A stretch of 22,106 bases of DNA. Origin: CAYNJG01 sp964397295. Its GTDB lineage: Bacteria > Planctomycetota > Planctomycetia > Pirellulales > Pirellulaceae. Shown here one piece after another: positions 18,013 through 22,106 of this stretch; within the stretch, counting starts at the first letter, position 1; each line of letters starts with the position of its first letter. The DNA is taken from contig CAYNJG010000110.1 in NCBI GenBank assembly GCA_964397295.1, positions 1 to 22,106 on the forward strand, read 5' to 3'. A program made the translations under genes and the position numbers. Under the pieces are notes generated by a model. That model did no database searches and was not told the origin of the DNA. It was given only the letters and a program-made list of their open reading frames with translations.

Positions 18013-19101
18013 GTGAACGATTCTTCTGACAGTAAGAGTAGCGGGCGACGCGATTTCCTTACCGGAAAAACCGCGTTGAATCGTTTGCGCGAAGGAGTCG
18101 ACGCCACTTCACCGCGCGAGGTACCGACTTCGGGCCATACGGTACGCATGACCCAACGAGCGATGGCTTGCGAATTTTCCGTGATCATGAACGCTGGCGT
18201 GCCGACGAGCCGTGTTGAAGATTGCTCCTACGCGCTTAATTTAGTGAGCGAACTCGAGCAGCAGATGTCGGTCTACCGTGACGACACGGAATTGACGGAA
18301 CTCAATCATCATGCGGACGAATCGCCCGTCGCGGTGGAAGCTCGTTTGTTCGAACTACTTTGTAAAGCGAAATCGATCAGTAAAGCCACCGGCTGTGCTT
18401 TCGATCCAACGTCGGGGCCACTCGTTACACTGTGGCGAGCATGTCGCGAAGAACTGCGAATTCCGACGCAAGAAGAAATTGACCGCTGCCTCGAGATCGT
18501 TGGTGTCGATCACGTTGAACTCGACACGCAAAACAAAATGGTTCAATTCGATCGCACTGGTATCGAATTGAATCTCGGCGGAATCGGAAAAGGCTATGCG
18601 CTCGATCGTGCAGCTGAGGAACTGACATCGCGAGGTTTGGATGAGTGGCTTCTGCATGGCGGACAGAGCAGCCTGCTCGCGCGAGGCGGCCACAACGAAC
18701 TGGCCGGATGGCCAGTAGGCATTGGAAATCCGCTCTTCACTGGTAAACGTCTCGGAACGATTCTGCTTGCTAACAAAGCGATGGCAACTAGCGGCTCGAA
18801 CGTTCAGTATTTTCGCCATCAGGGCAAAAAATACGGCCACATTCTAGATCCACGAACGGGCTGGCCGACCGAGACCATGATTTCCGTGACGGTTTTGGCG
18901 GATACAGCTGCCGAGGCAGATGCGTTGTCTACGGCGTTTTACGTAATGGGGGTCGAAAAAGCCAAAGCGTACTGCGATAATGCGGGGATTGGCGCTGTGC
19001 TCATTCCGTATCCGGATGGCCGTCAGTTGGAACCCGTGGTCGTGGGAATCCCTGATGAACATGTATTTCTGGATGCAGAGCAAATCGCGAGTTCGAGCTA
19101 A
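18013..19101 (+). CDS. apbE: FAD:protein FMN transferase (ApbE family), 362 aa
   Basis: Transfers FMN from FAD to a Thr of target flavoproteins, in the envelope or at its periplasmic face. Motifs in order: 'MACEFSVIMNAG' (residue 51), 'VSELEQQMSVYRDDTELTEL' (about 78), 'LNLGGIGKGYALDRAA' (187-201), 'LLHGGQSSLLARGG' (213-226), 'ATSGSNVQYF' (258), 'HILDPRTGWP' (276-285), and 'AAEADALSTAFYVMG' (299-313), which carries the metal-binding Asp of the family. The N-terminus contains 'SGRRDFLTGKTAL', like a Tat-type leader but lacking a strongly hydrophobic core, so export is uncertain. GTG 18013 is the first start; no Shine-Dalgarno. It precedes a DoxX-like gene and an oxidoreductase, suggesting maturation of an envelope flavoprotein. 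Confidence 0.92.
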   Translation: MNDSSDSKSSGRRDFLTGKTALNRLREGVDATSPREVPTSGHTVRMTQRAMACEFSVIMNAGVPTSRVEDCSYALNLVSELEQQMSVYRDDTELTELNHHADESPVAVEARLFELLCKAKSISKATGCAFDPTSGPLVTLWRACREELRIPTQEEIDRCLEIVGVDHVELDTQNKMVQFDRTGIELNLGGIGKGYALDRAAEELTSRGLDEWLLHGGQSSLLARGGHNELAGWPVGIGNPLFTGKRLGTILLANKAMATSGSNVQYFRHQGKKYGHILDPRTGWPTETMISVTVLADTAAEADALSTAFYVMGVEKAKAYCDNAGIGAVLIPYPDGRQLEPVVVGIPDEHVFLDAEQIASSS

Positions 19102-19204
19102 CTTGAGATCGAAGTCGTGACCGATGTAAGAACTTATGAGAAGACTCGGCAGGCGTCTCCACACTATTCCTTCCTTTACAACCGTTTCGTAACGAGGCAG
19201 ATCC

Positions 19205-20617
19205 TTGAAAGACGCTCGTCGCATTGCCACTATCGCGTGCATTATGCTCGTCACACTTCGACTCATGATTGGGTGGCAACTTTTCTACGAAGGCATGTGG
19301 AAAGTCAAAACGCTCAAGACTCCCAGACCTTGGACAGCCGCCGGATACTTGCGGAATTCTCAGGGACCGTTTCGTAGTATGTTTCGCAAGATGACGGGCG
19401 ATCCGGACGAGCTTAGTTGGATCGAAAGCGAACTTCACCCTTCGGAAAAGAAGGACGCAAAGAAACCGCGCTATTGGGTGCCCGCCGTCGAAAACAAATG
19501 GGACGCATGGGAAACGAAATTCGCTCGTCATCATCGCTTGAGCGACGGTCAAAAGAAGAAACTCCACACGCTCATTAACGGCTCCAAAACATACGAAGTC
19601 GAACTGGCCGAACTACCGCCGACCGCTGATTTGGAAGAGCTAAAAAGCGTCATCAGCTACAACACTGAGAAGAAACGCCTTGTGGTCGACGGGATTCGTC
19701 ACCTCATCCCAGCTCATCGCGCCCAGTTAGAAAAGCAAATTGACGCCGACCTCGATGGCATCCCGAACGACATTGATGTCGCCGTGCCAAAGGCAGACGA
19801 GCAAACCGATGATGATCCAGAAGAGAGCGTCGATGACGACAAAGACGGCATCCACAACGACGCTGATGTCGATCAAACAGGCGGCAAAGATGAAAACAAA
19901 AACGGAATCGATGACTCGCACACGGCAGACAAAGAAGCCATCTATTTGATGGCACTCAAGTCCGCATTCACCAAATCGAAAAAAGGCATGGGCTTTAAGG
20001 AAAAGCTACGTGCCATCGTTGCCGGCAATCCTGACTGGGTCGAAAGCCCTGGATTGCAGCGAGTGGGTGAAGTGAAAAAATACAAATTGATGTTGGCGGA
20101 ATACGAAGCCGACATCGCGAAGGCTGACACCTCGTTCGAATGGGATCACTTGAAACACACGTGGGGCAAGATCCAAGCGAAGCGTTCGGAACTGGTTGGT
20201 CCCGTAAAAGCACTCGATACGGAACTCAAAGAAAAAGCCACCGAGATGTTATCGCTCAAGCAGATGGGATACGGTCCCGTCGGTGAACCACTCACTTCGC
20301 TTCGCGCTTCGGACCTCATGACGATTGCAGGTCTTACGATTTTGGGCGCGTGTTTGATGATGGGATTGCTAACGCGGTTCTCGGCAATCATGGGCGCTGT
20401 GATGCTCTTCATGTTTTACGCAGCAATGCCCCCATGGCCGAACGTACCGGAAGCACCAGGCCCGGAGCACTCGTTCATCGTGAACAAGAACTTCATCGAA
20501 GTGATCGCACTGCTGGCAATCGCTTGCCTTCCAACCGGCCGTTGGTTCGGGGTGGATGGCATGATTGGTCGTTGGCTCGCAAAACGAAAACTCGCAAAAC
20601 AAGCTGCGGCCGAGTGA
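19205..20617 (+). CDS. DoxX-like membrane protein with Asp-rich insert, 470 aa
   Basis: The first helix and motif 'MLVTLRLMIGWQLFYEGMWK' (residues about 14-33) and the C-terminal helices with 'LTIAGLTILGACLMMGLLTR' (from about 372), 'AAMPPWPN' and 'VIALLAIACLPTGRWFGVD' are DoxX/TQO-type elements. Between them lies a 340-residue extracytoplasmic insert: helical parts and, at about 180-237, repeats 'DADLDGIPNDID', 'DDDKDGIHNDAD', 'DENKNGIDDSHT' of thrombospondin type 3 calcium-binding type. The insert makes it far longer than ordinary DoxX (about 130-180 aa). TTG 19205 gives a basic N-terminus; ATG 19244 is an alternative within the helix. It lies between apbE and a Gfo/Idh gene, all co-oriented. 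Likely an envelope redox or sorting component; exact role unknown. Confidence 0.83.
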   Translation: MKDARRIATIACIMLVTLRLMIGWQLFYEGMWKVKTLKTPRPWTAAGYLRNSQGPFRSMFRKMTGDPDELSWIESELHPSEKKDAKKPRYWVPAVENKWDAWETKFARHHRLSDGQKKKLHTLINGSKTYEVELAELPPTADLEELKSVISYNTEKKRLVVDGIRHLIPAHRAQLEKQIDADLDGIPNDIDVAVPKADEQTDDDPEESVDDDKDGIHNDADVDQTGGKDENKNGIDDSHTADKEAIYLMALKSAFTKSKKGMGFKEKLRAIVAGNPDWVESPGLQRVGEVKKYKLMLAEYEADIAKADTSFEWDHLKHTWGKIQAKRSELVGPVKALDTELKEKATEMLSLKQMGYGPVGEPLTSLRASDLMTIAGLTILGACLMMGLLTRFSAIMGAVMLFMFYAAMPPWPNVPEAPGPEHSFIVNKNFIEVIALLAIACLPTGRWFGVDGMIGRWLAKRKLAKQAAAE

Positions 20618-20686
20618 AAACTTGGCCTAGCCAACGGTTGTAGATAGAATCAGATATCGGAATTCGGAAACCTAAAGAGGTAAAAC

Positions 20687-22106
20687 ATGCTCACCACTCC
20701 CGAACAAGAGCAAGTTGGCAAAGACAACTTCAATGAGATCGCTGGATCGCTGCCGTCTCGGCGCGAATTCATCGCAGGTGCCGCGGCAGCAGGCACGGGT
20801 CTCGGTGCGTTGTACTTCGGTTACAAGAAACTCAATGGCGACCCAGTACGAGTCGCCTTCATTGGTACAGGCGACGAGGGCAACGTCCTCATCAACGAAC
20901 ACCCGACCGACTACATGAAGATCGTCGCTATCGCGGATTTGCGTGAAGCGAATCGTAAGCGAACCTTCACCGGCAGCCACCCTGTTGCTCGTCGCGGATT
21001 GAACGCAGTGCTTGGCTCAGCCAAAGCTTCAGAAGTCAAGCAGTTCACGGATCATCGCGAATTGATCGCAGCGAAAGATGAACTGGGACTGGAAGCCGTC
21101 GTCATTGCGGTTCCGCTGAATCAACATGCTCCCGTCGCTATTGAGTGCATGGAAGCCGGCTTGCACGTGCTGTGCGAAAAGCTCATGGCTCGCACGATCA
21201 TGCAGTGCAAAGAAATGATTCGTCTGGCAGAGAAGAAGGATTTGATGTTGGCCGTCGGTCACCAACGTCACTACAGCGTTCTGTACGACAATGCGAACCA
21301 CTTTGTCAAACAAGGTGTGTTGGGCGACATCAAGTTCATCCGAGCTCAATGGCACCGCAACAACAGCTTTCCGAAACGCGACGCGTGGCGAAAGTGGCAA
21401 TACGATGGCTACGCTAAGCGCGACAAGACAGCATTCCCCGATGGCAGCAAGCAACGCACGGAACTCGATGCAAAACTAAAAGAATTCGGTTACGACAGCC
21501 TCAAGCAGCTTGTTGACTGGCGTCTCTACAACAAAACCGGTGGCGGTCTGATGGCCGAACTTGGAAGTCACCAAATGGACGCGGCAAGTATCTTCCTCGG
21601 CAAGGTACATCCCGTTGCCGTTCAAGGCTTCGGTGGCAAGAACTTCTACGGCATCGACCAAGTCGGACCAGAGGACAAATGGACGGACGATCGTGAGATC
21701 GATGACCAGATCTTTGTCACGTTCGAGTTCCCAGGAAAAACGCATCCAAAGAACCATAACTGGACGGGCGATGCGAAAAGCGAAGAAGATCTTTGCATTG
21801 CCACATACTCGTCGATGAACTCCAATCGCTGGGAGCCCTACGGTGAGACAGTATTCGGCAGCCGTGGAACGCTCGTCATGAAGACGGAAAAAGAAGCGAT
21901 GTTCTGGAAAGAAGCCAGCGCGAGCAGCGGTGGCGGACTGGATCAGCGACTCTGGGTTCTTCAAGGCGATGATGGTGGACCCGTTATCGATACCTATGAA
22001 ACGACAACGCCAGCCGCTGCGGCAACGCAAAAAGCACTCGGCGAGAAAATCAGTCGTGGCTACCGTGAAGAGATGGAGCACTTCTGCTACTGCATCCGTA
22101 CCGGTA
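20687..22106 (+). CDS. Gfo/Idh/MocA oxidoreductase, C-terminus beyond the window
   Basis: ATG 20687 with AGAGG about 8 bases upstream; no stop before the window end (473 codons seen). 'SRREFIAGAAAAGTGLGALY' at residues 24-43 is a Tat-like leader, placing the enzyme in the periplasm or envelope. The NAD(P)-binding 'VRVAFIGTGDEGN' follows at 54-66, then 'VIAVPLNQHAPVAIECMEAG' and 'VLCEKLMARTIMQCKEM' (161-177), with the catalytic-loop Lys165 and Leu in place of the usual Pro of 'CEKPma'. 'AVGHQRHYS', 'GGGLMAELGSHQMD' (about 285-298) and further C-terminal motifs agree with the family. Substrate is probably a sugar or polyol; planctomycetes carry many exported paralogues. Start chosen by the leader and Shine-Dalgarno. 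Confidence 0.9.
   Translation, partial: MLTTPEQEQVGKDNFNEIAGSLPSRREFIAGAAAAGTGLGALYFGYKKLNGDPVRVAFIGTGDEGNVLINEHPTDYMKIVAIADLREANRKRTFTGSHPVARRGLNAVLGSAKASEVKQFTDHRELIAAKDELGLEAVVIAVPLNQHAPVAIECMEAGLHVLCEKLMARTIMQCKEMIRLAEKKDLMLAVGHQRHYSVLYDNANHFVKQGVLGDIKFIRAQWHRNNSFPKRDAWRKWQYDGYAKRDKTAFPDGSKQRTELDAKLKEFGYDSLKQLVDWRLYNKTGGGLMAELGSHQMDAASIFLGKVHPVAVQGFGGKNFYGIDQVGPEDKWTDDREIDDQIFVTFEFPGKTHPKNHNWTGDAKSEEDLCIATYSSMNSNRWEPYGETVFGSRGTLVMKTEKEAMFWKEASASSGGGLDQRLWVLQGDDGGPVIDTYETTTPAAAATQKALGEKISRGYREEMEHFCYCIRTG

Overview
The window reads as a planctomycete chromosome, most likely of the Pirellulales/Rhodopirellula type. The inference rests on lineage-typical marks in the right-hand genes: an N-terminal 'FSAATLLIAMTL' segment before the first membrane helix (14.1 kb), an 'NPFESP' C-terminus (17.9 kb), an 'RREFIAG' secretion-type leader on a Gfo/Idh/MocA oxidoreductase (20.7 kb), weak or absent Shine-Dalgarno sites and moderate GC. 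No rRNA, tRNA, CRISPR array or integrase gene is visible.

Left region (1 to about 13,975): the inner and distal part of a chromosomal integron cassette array. About 22 short cassettes, nearly all sense, are separated by 23 attC-like sites. Each site begins with an R''-type end (xxxxAAC, then ATGGTTTTTACG) directly after a stop codon and ends with GTGTCGTAAAAACCTTCC-GTT, usually 10-25 bases before the next start codon. The base-pairing partner of each R'' is the first 9-12 bases of the same cassette, as expected if cassettes move as circles. The cassette proteins are mostly small orphans. Recognisable or probable ones are a YcxB-like membrane protein, a DUF4265 protein, a SUKH (SMI1/KNR4) protein, a probable DUF2004 protein, zinc-ribbon proteins, and an antisense toxin-antitoxin pair with a Panacea/DUF4065 antitoxin. 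The attI/integrase end must lie left of the window. The sites decay toward 13.9 kb, so the distal end of the array is here.

The main discovery candidate is that almost every attC carries the same promoter-like module in its central loop: TTGGCA, 16-19 bases (17 in 14 of 20 sites), then TGG-TAnAnT. The start codon follows 69-80 bases after the -10 box in 15 of 20 cases. Two attC architectures with otherwise different loops share this module. It survives in sites that have lost their right recombination arm, and it is broken in the site preceding the antisense toxin-antitoxin cassette. This looks like an integron in which the recombination site doubles as the promoter of the next cassette, so expression would not depend on distance from a single Pc promoter.

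Right region (13,984-22,106): ordinary chromosome. It holds a planctomycete-type membrane protein, a CobQ-annotated/YdjM-like membrane protein, a MEKHLA-domain protein, an unknown acidic protein, a DUF2293 protein, a YaiI/DUF188 protein with a small membrane protein just downstream, then ApbE (FAD:protein FMN transferase), a DoxX-like membrane protein with a calcium-binding-type Asp-rich insert, and a Gfo/Idh/MocA oxidoreductase that runs off the right edge. The last three are co-oriented and probably form an envelope or redox group.

Four cassettes need -1 reading-frame corrections (five events), always compatible with loss of one base, whereas the chromosomal genes on the right need none. 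This is either deletion-biased decay of cassettes or sequencing error.
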